NCBI RefSeq assembly: GCF_947500695.1
Contig: NZ_CANMSS010000001.1
Coordinates: forward strand, 62,001-126,000
DNA length: 64,000 bases
From: an uncultured Pseudoteredinibacter sp.
GTDB taxonomy: Bacteria > Pseudomonadota > Gammaproteobacteria > Pseudomonadales > Cellvibrionaceae
Reading direction: 5' to 3'
Part shown: positions 56,045 to 64,000 of the stretch, piece by piece
Position numbering within the stretch: the first letter of the stretch is position 1
Layout: each line of letters opens with the position of its first letter
Notes under the pieces: model-generated
What the model saw: only the letters and a program-made list of their open reading frames with translations
What the model was told of the DNA's origin: nothing
Databases searched by the model: none
Program-made: the position numbers and the translations under genes

Positions 56045-58408
56045 ATGAAAGTATCAGAAAGCTGGTTGCGCGAATGGGTTAGTCCAAACATCAGCACCGA
56101 AGAGCTGGTAGAGCAGCTAACAATGGCTGGCCTAGAAGTGGATGCCGTAGAAGCCGCTGCTGGCGAATTTAGTAAAGTCGTCGTGGGTGAAATTGTTTCT
56201 ATTGAACAACACCCAGATGCCGACAAATTGCGCGTTTGCCAAGTGGCTGGCGGTGAAGACGAGCTAACCCAAGTGGTTTGCGGTGCGCCGAATGCACGCG
56301 CCGGAATCAAAATTCCATTTGCCTTGGTAGGCGCCAAGCTACCAGGTGACTTCAAAATCAAAAAAGCCAAACTGCGCGGCGTAGAATCAAAGGGCATGTT
56401 ATGTGCTCAAACCGAATTGCAGTGTGGCGAAGACGACGATGGCATTTGGGAATTGCCAAGCGATGCTCCTGTGGGTACATGCTTGCGTGAATATTTAAAC
56501 CTAGATGACAGCATTATCGAAGTTGATCTAACACCAAACCGCAGCGACTGCTTAAGCATGCAGGGTATTGCTCGCGATGTGGGTGTATTAAACCGTGCTC
56601 CGGTGACGCCGCCACAAATGCCAGTTGTTGAAGCTGACACCAAAGAAACCTTAAAAGTTTCTTTAGAGGCAGAGGGCGCTTGCCCGCGTTACTTAGGTCG
56701 CGTCATTCGCGGTGTTGATCTTTCTAAGCCAAGCCCAACCTGGATGCAGGAAAAACTGCGCCGAGCGGGTTTGCGCTCCATCGATGCCGTAGTGGATGTA
56801 ACCAACTACGTATTGCTTGAATTGGGTCAGCCACTGCACGCTTTTGATATGCAAAAGCTCAGTGGCAGCATTCATGTTCGCCAGTCAAAAGCTGGTGAAA
56901 AGCTAACTTTATTAGATGGCCAAGAAGTTGAGCTAAAAGATAACACCTTGCTAATTTGCGACGGTACAGGCCCAGTGGCCATGGCCGGTATTATGGGTGG
57001 GGAATCTACCGCTGTAAGCAGCGAGACCACCGACGTCTTTCTAGAGTGCGCCTATTTTGATCCGATTGCGATTGCTGGTCGTGCGCGCAGCTATGGCTTG
57101 CACACAGATGCCTCGCATCGCTATGAGCGCGGTGTTGATTATCAGCTGCAAGAAAAAGCCATCGAGCGTGCTACCGAGCTGTTATTGGAGGCTGTGGGCG
57201 GCAAGGTTGGCCCTACTGACGTAACCGAACTGACGGACCAGGTGCCGGCTGAGCGTAAAGTAGAGCTGCGTCGTCACAAGATTGAAACTGGCCTTGGCTT
57301 TTCAATGGCCGATGAAGAAGTGGTAGATATTCTGACTCGCCTTGGTTTGCACCTCGTTGAGAACACCGACAACGGCTGGGTGTTCACCGTACCTAGCTAC
57401 CGTTTCGATATCTCTATTGAAGCCGATTTACTAGAAGAGTTGGCCCGTGTGTATGGCTATAACCGCCTGCCAACCACCAATCTAGAAGCTGAAATTAAGA
57501 TTCTGCCTCGTAATGAGAGCAAAGTAGGGCTATCAGCGCTACGCCAGCAGCTGGTTGCTCAAGGCTTCCAAGAGGCCATCTGCTACAGCTTTATAGATGC
57601 TGAGCTGCAAAAGGTATTTAACCCAGAGCAAGCCCCAATTGAACTGCAAAACCCAATTAGCGCCGATATGGCGGTTATGCGTACCTCATTGTGGCCAGGC
57701 TTAGTACAGGCCTTGCAGCATAACTTAAAGCGTCAGCAGAGCCGCGCTAAGTTGTTTGAAACCGGTCTGAGCTTTCATTCTATCGAGAAGCAGGTGCCGA
57801 TGCTGGCCGGCCTAATGTATGGCAACCGCCAGCCAGAAGGCTGGAGCGCCAAAGGCGAGGCGATGGACTTCTTCGACTTGAAGGGTGTTGTAGAAGGTTT
57901 ATTGGATATCACTGATCAAGACTTCCGCTTTGTGGCTAAAGCGCACTCAGCGCTGCACCCAGGTCAAAGCGCCGCTATCGAGCTAAATGGCGAAATCGTG
58001 GGCTATTTGGGCGCCTTACACCCGCAAATTCAGCAGGAGCTGGGCCTAAACCAGTCCGTTTATCTGTTTGAGATAGAGCAGGCGGCACTGGCAGAAGCTA
58101 AGCTACCGGCCTTTAATCCGCTATCTAAGTTCCCAGAGGTTCGTCGCGATCTAGCCTTGCTAGTGGCGCGTGAAACCACGGCTGATGCGCTTTTGGACGG
58201 GGTTAAGGCGGCTGCAGGTGAGCAGCTCATCGACTTAAAGGTCTTTGACGTATATACCGGCAAAGGCATTGATGCAGAAAGAAAAAGTGTCGCATTGGGC
58301 TTGACGTATCAGCATCCTTCACGCACTCTTACAGAGGAAGAAATTAATTCCTCAGTTGACGCGGTGGTCAAGCGTCTAGAGGACGAACTGGGTGCCAGTC
58401 TGCGATAA
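56045..58408 (+). CDS. pheT: Phenylalanyl-tRNA synthetase beta subunit
   Basis: The 787-residue subunit opens MKVSESWLREWVSPNIS, has the tRNA-binding EMAP-like region (residues about 39-150, with GEIVSIEQHPDADKLRVCQV), the B3/B4 editing domain, B5 (VELRRHKIETGLGFSM), and a C-terminal ferredoxin-like anticodon domain (LSKFPEVRRDLALLV). It performs editing and tRNA recognition with PheS. Full length is present. ihfA follows after 110 bp. Confidence 0.97.
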   Translation: MKVSESWLREWVSPNISTEELVEQLTMAGLEVDAVEAAAGEFSKVVVGEIVSIEQHPDADKLRVCQVAGGEDELTQVVCGAPNARAGIKIPFALVGAKLPGDFKIKKAKLRGVESKGMLCAQTELQCGEDDDGIWELPSDAPVGTCLREYLNLDDSIIEVDLTPNRSDCLSMQGIARDVGVLNRAPVTPPQMPVVEADTKETLKVSLEAEGACPRYLGRVIRGVDLSKPSPTWMQEKLRRAGLRSIDAVVDVTNYVLLELGQPLHAFDMQKLSGSIHVRQSKAGEKLTLLDGQEVELKDNTLLICDGTGPVAMAGIMGGESTAVSSETTDVFLECAYFDPIAIAGRARSYGLHTDASHRYERGVDYQLQEKAIERATELLLEAVGGKVGPTDVTELTDQVPAERKVELRRHKIETGLGFSMADEEVVDILTRLGLHLVENTDNGWVFTVPSYRFDISIEADLLEELARVYGYNRLPTTNLEAEIKILPRNESKVGLSALRQQLVAQGFQEAICYSFIDAELQKVFNPEQAPIELQNPISADMAVMRTSLWPGLVQALQHNLKRQQSRAKLFETGLSFHSIEKQVPMLAGLMYGNRQPEGWSAKGEAMDFFDLKGVVEGLLDITDQDFRFVAKAHSALHPGQSAAIELNGEIVGYLGALHPQIQQELGLNQSVYLFEIEQAALAEAKLPAFNPLSKFPEVRRDLALLVARETTADALLDGVKAAAGEQLIDLKVFDVYTGKGIDAERKSVALGLTYQHPSRTLTEEEINSSVDAVVKRLEDELGASLR

Positions 58409-58417
58409 GCTATAACC

Positions 58418-58437
58418 GGAAAGGGAGGCTCCCTTCC
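58418..58437 (+). other. Small hairpin in the pheT-ihfA spacer
   Basis: AAGGG / CCCTT (58421-58425/58431-58435), with outer G-C pairs and an A bulge, lies just after pheT. It lacks a T-run, so it may be an attenuator or processing site, or nothing. Confidence 0.3.
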
Positions 58438-58518
58438 ATATATAGCATGGCCAATTTGGTTTTGGGCCAAACTTAGCAGACATGGCAATAAGTTTCAGGA
58501 AGGAGCTTTGTCTCAATC

Positions 58519-58824
58519 ATGTCAGCACTGACCAAAGCCGATTTGGCCGAAAAGCTGTACGAAGAACTTGGCTTCAACAAGCGTGAAGCCAAAGAGCTTG
58601 TCGAGCTGTTTTTTGAAGAAATTCGCGCCGCCCTAGAAGCCAACGAGCAGGTAAAACTCTCGGGTTTTGGCAACTTCGAGTTGCGCGATAAAAGCCAGCG
58701 TCCTGGCCGTAACCCCAAAACCGGTGAAGAAATACCCATCACGGCGCGCCGTGTAGTAACTTTTCGCCCAGGGCAGAAACTTAAGGCACGTGTAGAAGCT
58801 TATGCTGGAACCGACGAACAATGA
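58519..58824 (+). CDS. ihfA: Integration host factor alpha subunit
   Basis: The 101-residue protein has the standard IHF-alpha sequence: [20 protein letters not shown], then [20 protein letters not shown], with the DNA-bending proline region [20 protein letters not shown] in the arm. It forms a heterodimer with IHF-beta that bends DNA in replication, recombination and transcription, including sigma-54 promoters. A merR-like gene overlaps its end by 23 nt. Confidence 0.97.
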   Translation: MSALTKADLAEKLYEELGFNKREAKELVELFFEEIRAALEANEQVKLSGFGNFELRDKSQRPGRNPKTGEEIPITARRVVTFRPGQKLKARVEAYAGTDEQ

Positions 58825-59161
58825 CGAACTGCCGGAGATCCCCGGTAAGCGCTATTTCACCATTGGTGAAGTCAGTGAGCTGTGCGCCGTAAAACCCCAT
58901 GTACTGCGCTATTGGGAACAGGAGTTCCCACAGCTAAAGCCGGTAAAGCGCCGCGGTAACCGCCGCTATTACCAGCGCCAAGATGTACTGACCATTCGCC
59001 AAATTAGAGCACTGCTATACGAGCAGGGCTTCACCATCGGCGGTGCTCGTTTGAAAATGACCAACGAGCCTGAAGAGGGTGAAAACAAAGAAGATTTTAA
59101 AGCGCTGGTACGTCAGATGATTACTGAGCTAGAAGAGCTGCTGCAAACCTTAAAGGTTTAA
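58802..59161 (+). CDS. MerR-family regulator following ihfA
   Basis: The 119-residue protein has an N-terminal MerR helix-turn-helix (about 12-80; [20 protein letters not shown], then [20 protein letters not shown] in parts) and a C-terminal acidic helix; it lacks the cysteine metal-binding loop. Its gene overlaps ihfA by 23 nt in a different frame, as in many pseudomonads, so it is translationally linked. The target is unknown. A strong terminator follows at 59186. Confidence 0.93.
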   Translation: MLEPTNNDELPEIPGKRYFTIGEVSELCAVKPHVLRYWEQEFPQLKPVKRRGNRRYYQRQDVLTIRQIRALLYEQGFTIGGARLKMTNEPEEGENKEDFKALVRQMITELEELLQTLKV

Positions 59162-59179
59162 CAGCAGCCTTAAAGCTCT

Positions 59180-60742
59180 CTAGAAAGCCGGGTTCACCCG
59201 GTTTTTTTGTGCCTGCTTTTCTTGCTTGGCATTCGGTTTATCTTTCGCGAGAGTTGTGGCGACCAGTATGGCCGCTATCGCGCTTAACAACATGCCGATT
59301 TGAAAGCCGAGAATATCTTTGAAGCCGTAGCTGATTAATTGGCGTATCTCTGTGCCAAATAAGAACGCGTCAGCCGCTAAGCACAGGGCGATTAAAAGCG
59401 CGCATAGGTACAAGCTTGAGCGCAACAGTGCACGTTTATTTTTAATGACGAAAGCCAGTGCGGTAAATACGCTAAGCATGGCCACAAAACTAAAAATAAC
59501 AAGAGAGTTGCGGTTTGCCCACTCACCTGGGATAAGCCGCTCTAATAAAAACCCTAAAGCGGTAGCACAAAGTAAACCTACACAGCTGCCGAGAGTAAGG
59601 TTACTAACAATTGCCTTAGTGCGGCTGTACTGCGTTGCTTCACGACGACGCTTTTCTACCCACAAAATATTACCGGCAATAATCAGCGCACAAATCAGCA
59701 AAGCCAACACAAAGTATAAAATCCGTAAATCAGTACCGGCATAATCGCCAAAGTGCAGTTGGTTTAGAAACATTTGGCCTTTAATAAAATTGTTATTATC
59801 AACGCTGTTTACATTCAATTGCTCACCGCTACTTATACGATAGTGAGCCTCATAGCGGGTGCTAATATCGCCTGGTAAATCACCGCGAATATAAAGAATG
59901 GCATCATCGTGACCGTAGTTAAAAAAGCGTAACTGCCTTACTTCTCCCAATTCGATTTCGCTTTGCTCTACCAATTCGTAGACGCGGCTCATATCGGCCT
60001 TTACTTGGCTTTTGGGCTCCTCAGCAGGGCTGAAGAAGCCAACATCGTTCATGAGTTGTTGAGTGTTTCCTTGGTATAGAAAGACCACCATACTGGCTTG
60101 GTACACGATAACAAGATTAAAAATAAGTCCGGTGATCGTATACATAATGGTATAAGGCAGGCTTATGACGCCTACCAGGGTATGCAGATCGAGCAGCATG
60201 ACTCGTTTTTTCTGGGGGCGATAGTGAAACAACTGTGGCACGATTTTCTTAAGGTGAATAACAATGCCAGAAAGAATCGCAAAAAACATAAACAAAGTAG
60301 CAATGCCTATAGCGTAAGTGCCAATGGTGCCAAGGTTTAAGTTGTAATGCAGGGCATAAAGAAAGTGCGCATAATCGAATTGTTCACTATCACCTAAAAC
60401 CTCGCCGGTATCGGGTTTTAACTTTAGGCCATGAAATTTACCTTCCGTATCTCTGTAATACAGTGTGCTGTATGCGCGATACTTACTGGGTGGCACATAA
60501 GTTAAGCGGCCGGAAGTATCGGCGTTAGTTTGTGGCAGTACTTTATCGATCTGCTCTAGTACAGGCAGAGGGGCCTTGTTAGGATCGAAAGGGTGGTGCG
60601 GCATTTCAGCCCAGCGCCCAATTTCTATCAGAAACAAACTCAGGCCGCCCGCCCAAAATACAATCAGCAACGGCAGTGAAAAGACGATACCTAGCCAGCC
60701 ATGGGAGCTGATTAGGTTCTTGATAGAGTTAGCTTTGCTCAT
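59180..60742 (-). CDS. PepSY-associated transmembrane protein (iron-uptake PiuB-like)
   Basis: The protein of about 520 residues has an N-terminal membrane helix (GWLGIVFSLPLLIVFWAGG), a large periplasmic PepSY-type region with STLYYRDTEGKFHGL and GEVLGDSEQFDYAHFLYALH, then several membrane helices. Such PepSY-TM proteins accompany siderophore TonB receptors and may reduce or release iron at the inner membrane. The ATG 60742 overlaps the stop of the upstream gene as ATGA; a GTG at 60754 is in frame. It is the last gene of the TonB operon. Confidence 0.86.
   Translation of the reverse strand: MSKANSIKNLISSHGWLGIVFSLPLLIVFWAGGLSLFLIEIGRWAEMPHHPFDPNKAPLPVLEQIDKVLPQTNADTSGRLTYVPPSKYRAYSTLYYRDTEGKFHGLKLKPDTGEVLGDSEQFDYAHFLYALHYNLNLGTIGTYAIGIATLFMFFAILSGIVIHLKKIVPQLFHYRPQKKRVMLLDLHTLVGVISLPYTIMYTITGLIFNLVIVYQASMVVFLYQGNTQQLMNDVGFFSPAEEPKSQVKADMSRVYELVEQSEIELGEVRQLRFFNYGHDDAILYIRGDLPGDISTRYEAHYRISSGEQLNVNSVDNNNFIKGQMFLNQLHFGDYAGTDLRILYFVLALLICALIIAGNILWVEKRRREATQYSRTKAIVSNLTLGSCVGLLCATALGFLLERLIPGEWANRNSLVIFSFVAMLSVFTALAFVIKNKRALLRSSLYLCALLIALCLAADAFLFGTEIRQLISYGFKDILGFQIGMLLSAIAAILVATTLAKDKPNAKQEKQAQKNRVNPAF
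59186..59208 (+). terminator. Intrinsic terminator of the pheST-ihfA-merR unit
   Basis: CCGGG-TTCA-CCCGG (59188-59101 region: 59188-59192/59197-59101 read as 59197-59201) is followed by seven T. It lies inside the 3' coding end of the convergent PepSY gene. Confidence 0.92.
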
Positions 60743-61017
60743 AGTAGCCCCCACAATACATACATAACGACATTAACAAGCACTGAGATTAGCAACCATA
60801 AGCCGCAGGCACGGGCAGCTTGCTTGGCATCGTTTCGACTTAAGCAAAAAGTGATAACCGCCGCCCAGGTGCAGAAGCCGACAAGCAGCCCAACAAATAA
60901 TCGCGTGTCAGTAGCCAATGGCATAAGTTTATTTAAGTTGAGCATGATGCTGATTGAAAGTAATAGTCCCCAGAAAAATGCAGCAATACTCTGAGTCCAT
61001 AGAGATTTCGATATCAT
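60739..61017 (-). CDS. Small membrane protein, DUF3649-like
   Basis: The 92-residue protein opens MISKSLWTQSIAAFFWGLLL and has about three membrane helices (LLSISIMLNL; FVGLLVGFCTWAAVITFCL; ACGLWLLISVLVNVVMYVLW in parts). The position between a DUF3325-like and a PepSY gene in a siderophore-receptor operon matches the DUF3649 family seen in pseudomonads, though I assign this by position more than by motif. Both ends overlap neighbours as ATGA, showing tight coupling. The function is unknown, likely iron-related. Confidence 0.6.
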   Translation of the reverse strand: MISKSLWTQSIAAFFWGLLLSISIMLNLNKLMPLATDTRLFVGLLVGFCTWAAVITFCLSRNDAKQAARACGLWLLISVLVNVVMYVLWGLL

Positions 61018-61352
61018 GATGATGCTCCAAGCAGGGCGATGCCAATAAAAAGTACCGTCATACTGGCGGTTACCGCTAATACGCGGTTGGGCCAGTGCGC
61101 TGCGCAAATACTCAAAACGCAGCAAATACTCATTATGATGGTAAGCACTTGAATGCTGGCGACTACCCAGCTGAAGCTAAAGGATAAGCAGTATGCGGCG
61201 GCTATTGATAGAACGAAGAAAGCAAGCCAGCAAAGTTTTTTAATGCGCTCGTTTGAATGCCATTTTAATCCCTTGATCAAATTTTGCTGCTTTGAGCAGA
61301 GATAGGGCAGAATACAGGCGGCAACGGTTAATAATACAGCGAGCAAGTTCAT
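61014..61352 (-). CDS. Small membrane protein, DUF3325-like
   Basis: The 112-residue protein opens MNLLAVLLTVAACILPYLCS and has four hydrophobic helices separated by a charged loop (KGLKWHSNERIKKL). Length, topology and its place between a TonB receptor and a PepSY protein resemble DUF3325 proteins of siderophore operons. Its stop overlaps the next ATG by 4 nt. The family assignment is tentative. It probably works with the small protein downstream and the PepSY protein in the inner membrane. Confidence 0.6.
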   Translation of the reverse strand: MNLLAVLLTVAACILPYLCSKQQNLIKGLKWHSNERIKKLCWLAFFVLSIAAAYCLSFSFSWVVASIQVLTIIMSICCVLSICAAHWPNRVLAVTASMTVLFIGIALLGASS

Positions 61353-61500
61353 AGATTACTCATATTGTGTTTTTAGTAAGCCAAATACTTTTACGTTTGG
61401 TTTTATTCTGTTTTCACTGTTTTCTAAAGCCTTACGAATAAGCCACAGGCAATTGATATCTGCCTGTGGCTCAAGTGGCTGAAAGATCAGCAAGGTGTAT

Positions 61501-63801
61501 CTATTCGAAGCTATAACTAACTCTTAAGCCATATTCGCGTGGAGCACCAACAATCGCCATGGGTACAAGATCATCGGTATTTAATGCATTTGTTAGAAAG
61601 TAAACTTCATCCAATGCATTATTAACGAAGGCTTCTACTCGCAAATTGTTTAGCTCTACACCGCCATGAATATTCACTCGCACACGGTCATCGACTTTCT
61701 TGGTGTTAGATTCATTTGCCCACGCTTCAGATTCATAATTAGCGTTTAAGCCAAAGAAGATGCCGTTATCGTGGTTGTAGATAAGACCTGCAGAAGCCGT
61801 TCGTTCGGGTGCAAAAGCAAATTCATTGCCGCTAAAATCACCAGCGGAGGACACAAATTTCTTGAATTCGGTTTTACTGACCGCAGCGCTGATATAAGCT
61901 TCCAGCTCCGGGGTGATGGAATATTCAAAGCTGCTTTCAATACCATAGATTTCGGATTCACCCGCATTTACAACCATGGTGAGAATGCTACTACCAGTGC
62001 CAGGTTCAGGAACGGAGACTTGTTGATCGGTCCAGTCACCATAGTAGATATTGGTGTTGAAAATACCGCGACCATCGGCGATTACCGCACGATGTGCAAA
62101 CTCATAGTTCCACAGCTCTTCAGAATCAAATTCATTAACACCATTAAGCAGAGTTTTTTCTGAACCGCCTGAGCGATAGCTCTTTTTCACGAAGAATGAT
62201 GAGGAAACCTTATCGTTCCAGTGGTAGCTAAGACCAAGTTGCGGCAAGATGTTGTCAAACTCTGTGGAGGTGTACTCAAGTGGCGTGACAGTTGATAGCG
62301 CTCCTAGTGTTGAGTTAGCAAGACCAATAGCCATATCGACAGTGACTGGCTGTGGCCCAGGAATCAATACAGTATTACCGGTAATGGTGCCAAAGGTATT
62401 CGGAAGCCCAGTTGACCCAAAAAAGCTAGGTAAAACAGTGCTGCTTCCACCTACGTTGGAAGAGCCAAAACTTTGTTCTTCTCGATCGTAGCGTAGGCCT
62501 GCCGTTAAGGTCCATTGCTCACTGATTTCATATTCCCACTCGGTAAATGCCGCCCAGTTTTTGGTACTGACATCGGTGTAGCCTTTAGAGGTAAGATCGT
62601 AAAGCTCTGGGTAGATGCCGGTAGCATCAATAAATAAACCGGCGAGGCCACCACTTGGATCGAAGTCGTTAAAATTATTACGTAAGCGTAGGTGGAAGAG
62701 GGTATCGGTTGTTCGGATTGCATCTACTTGGCTGTAATAAACACCAGAGCTGCCACGCAAAGTATCGCCATTATAGTTTACGCGAAACTCTTGAGATTTA
62801 GTTTTATCGCTGTCTTTGCGTTGGATTAAACCGCCGCCGTTTTCTGTAGTGAGAGCACTTCGGTCGCCATCATCAATACGGTCTCTATCGGCGTCTTGAT
62901 AAGCGGTGATGCTGGTTAAGCTCCATTGATCATTAATCTGATAGTTAATGTTGAGTGAGGCTAAATCGGCTTCCAGAGGATGGTCAGAAGGCGCATCGTG
63001 CAAACTTATGCGTTGCGAGGCGTTGTAATCGCCAAGAATGGTACGGGTTTCGCCGCTGTTGTTTTCGATATGCTGCAAAGACAATACCATGCGCAGATCA
63101 TCATTGGGTTCTAACAACCACTTTAAGCGATAGGTTTCGTGGTTATCAAAGCCGTAGCTATCATCATTACGAGTCACGTTATCGATATAACCATCGGAAT
63201 CGCTTTTCTCGACCGCTAAACGAATCGCTGAAACACCGTCGACAAGATTAACATTGGCCGTGCCCTTATATTCGCGTCGGCCATAATTGCCAGCGCCCAA
63301 TAGCAGTTTACCGCTGTTTTCATAAAGCGGATCTTGAGTGCTAATAATAACCGCACCAGCAAGCGAGTTAGGGCCTAGGTTAGTGGATTGAGGCCCACGC
63401 AAAACTTCGACTTGGCTAATATCCCAAATCTGGGTGGCGCCATCGTTACGCATCCAGCCAGAATAGTTAATTCCATCGACAACAATGGAGGCCAAAGAAG
63501 CACGGTTAGGGGTGCTGATAGGGCCATCGGAAATACCGCGAATTCTAAAAGTACCGTTTATATAGGTGGTGCCCGGTGTCTGCAAAAAGACGTCTTCCAG
63601 CGAGACGATATTACGTTCTTCAATCATTTGACTAGAGTAAACGGCGACACTTTCTTTGGTGTCTTGCAAGGATCGTTCGATCTTCTGCCCCGTTACAATA
63701 ATCTCTTCGTCAATGCTTGGCTCCGCGGCCATTAGCATAGGGCTGCAGACAGAGGTGATTGCCGCCGCCAGCGCCGTTTTTTTAGCCATAGCTAAATCCA
63801 T
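61501..63801 (-). CDS. TonB-dependent receptor, putative iron chelate uptake
   Basis: The 766-residue outer membrane receptor has a signal peptide (KKTALAAAITSVCSPMLMAA), a TonB box candidate in DEEIIVTGQK, a plug domain (about 45-170; VAVYSSQMIEERNIVSLEDV, then VEVLRGPQSTNLGPNSLAG in parts) and a 22-strand beta barrel ending in the final aromatic F (LRVSYSFE region ends in Glu after F). A Fur-box-like sequence lies about 90 bp upstream. It imports a ferric siderophore or other chelate. The three following genes form its operon. GGAG precedes ATG 63801. Confidence 0.93.
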   Translation of the reverse strand: MDLAMAKKTALAAAITSVCSPMLMAAEPSIDEEIIVTGQKIERSLQDTKESVAVYSSQMIEERNIVSLEDVFLQTPGTTYINGTFRIRGISDGPISTPNRASLASIVVDGINYSGWMRNDGATQIWDISQVEVLRGPQSTNLGPNSLAGAVIISTQDPLYENSGKLLLGAGNYGRREYKGTANVNLVDGVSAIRLAVEKSDSDGYIDNVTRNDDSYGFDNHETYRLKWLLEPNDDLRMVLSLQHIENNSGETRTILGDYNASQRISLHDAPSDHPLEADLASLNINYQINDQWSLTSITAYQDADRDRIDDGDRSALTTENGGGLIQRKDSDKTKSQEFRVNYNGDTLRGSSGVYYSQVDAIRTTDTLFHLRLRNNFNDFDPSGGLAGLFIDATGIYPELYDLTSKGYTDVSTKNWAAFTEWEYEISEQWTLTAGLRYDREEQSFGSSNVGGSSTVLPSFFGSTGLPNTFGTITGNTVLIPGPQPVTVDMAIGLANSTLGALSTVTPLEYTSTEFDNILPQLGLSYHWNDKVSSSFFVKKSYRSGGSEKTLLNGVNEFDSEELWNYEFAHRAVIADGRGIFNTNIYYGDWTDQQVSVPEPGTGSSILTMVVNAGESEIYGIESSFEYSITPELEAYISAAVSKTEFKKFVSSAGDFSGNEFAFAPERTASAGLIYNHDNGIFFGLNANYESEAWANESNTKKVDDRVRVNIHGGVELNNLRVEAFVNNALDEVYFLTNALNTDDLVPMAIVGAPREYGLRVSYSFE

Positions 63802-63881
63802 TTGTTCTCTCCACCTAAAGGTCTTTTATTAGTAGTTGCTCAAATAACAGGCATACAACTTTACCAGATGGGAAAATAAAT

Positions 63882-63900
63882 AAAAATCATTATCATTAAT
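63882..63900 (-). promoter_or_regulatory. Fur-box-like sequence
   Basis: AAAAATCATTATCATTAAT matches the 19-bp Fur consensus at about 14 positions, including a run of ten identical bases ATTATCATTA. It lies 81-99 bp before the TonB receptor start, in an AT-rich promoter zone. Confidence 0.7.
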
Positions 63901-63985
63901 AATCGTAATTAATGATAAGTTCTGCTTAGGATATTTGTGGCTAGCTACTAAATGCTTAAAATCTGCGTAAAGGAGGGGGCTTTAA

Positions 63986-64000
63986 GTGACTAGCTTCTGC
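63986..64000 (+). CDS. Possible start of a divergent gene, cut by window end
   Basis: GTG 63986 is preceded by a strong AGGAGG (63971-63976) at 9 nt. Only five codons (VTSFC) are visible, so this may be real but cannot be named. If real, it shares the Fur-box region with the TonB receptor operon. Confidence 0.3.

Overview
The window looks like chromosomal DNA of a free-living, probably marine gammaproteobacterium. The evidence is a MukB-less SMC next to zipA-ligA, a prkA-yeaH-spoVR operon, the gammaproteobacterial thrS-infC-rpmI-rplT-pheST-ihfA-merR order, a ccmH-ccmI pair, several beta-oxidation genes and a Fur-controlled TonB receptor operon. A Spongiibacteraceae/Cellvibrionales-like source is an inference from gene content and order; no 16S gene is present.

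Layout. Positions 1-16.2 kb are dominated by lipid and acyl-CoA metabolism: the N-terminus of an acyl-CoA synthetase cut by the window edge, a UDG-superfamily protein, an SDR, a periplasmic binding protein, a bifunctional enoyl-CoA hydratase/3-hydroxyacyl-CoA dehydrogenase, a long acyl-CoA synthetase divergent from a double-hotdog thioesterase, an IclR regulator, a HAD phosphatase, an AraC regulator, an acyl-CoA dehydrogenase with an SCP2 protein, and a FadD-like ligase. At 16.3-21.9 kb lie a GST and the PrkA/YeaH/SpoVR stress-kinase operon, which has a sigma-54-like promoter candidate. At 22.4-26.3 kb an NmrA-like SDR with a tiny coupled ORF, a membrane-sensor AraC regulator and an amidohydrolase share a repeated 16-bp palindrome. 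At 26.2-27.2 kb is a repeat-rich segment: a duplicated amidohydrolase tail, 28-bp REP-like palindromes, and a tRNA-Asp 3' end plus terminator present twice, ending in tRNA-Asp and tRNA-Val.

Positions 27.4-37.9 kb are housekeeping: ccmHI, smc, zipA, ligA, an SLT lipoprotein, an unknown protein and a PaaI-like thioesterase. Positions 38-47.3 kb are mixed accessory genes: an EamA exporter, an NhaC antiporter, a WbpK-WbpL-WbpM-like triad, tRNA-Val(GAC), a secreted protein with a C-terminal sorting-type tail, and a zinc ribbon-TM2-pilin fusion. Positions 47.8-50.5 kb encode a two-subunit molybdenum hydroxylase. Positions 50.8-59.2 kb hold the translation operon, which is interrupted between rplT and pheS by a run of four perfect hairpins, an NTF2-like ORF and a 24-bp inverted-repeat element. 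Positions 59.2-63.9 kb are a Fur-box-controlled iron-uptake operon: TonB receptor, two small membrane proteins and a PepSY protein.

No CRISPR array, rRNA, integrase, transposase or defence locus was seen. The least explained features are non-coding: the hairpin array at 54.1-54.3 kb, the 24-bp IR element at 54.8 kb, the REP-like palindromes, and several strong palindromes next to regulators.
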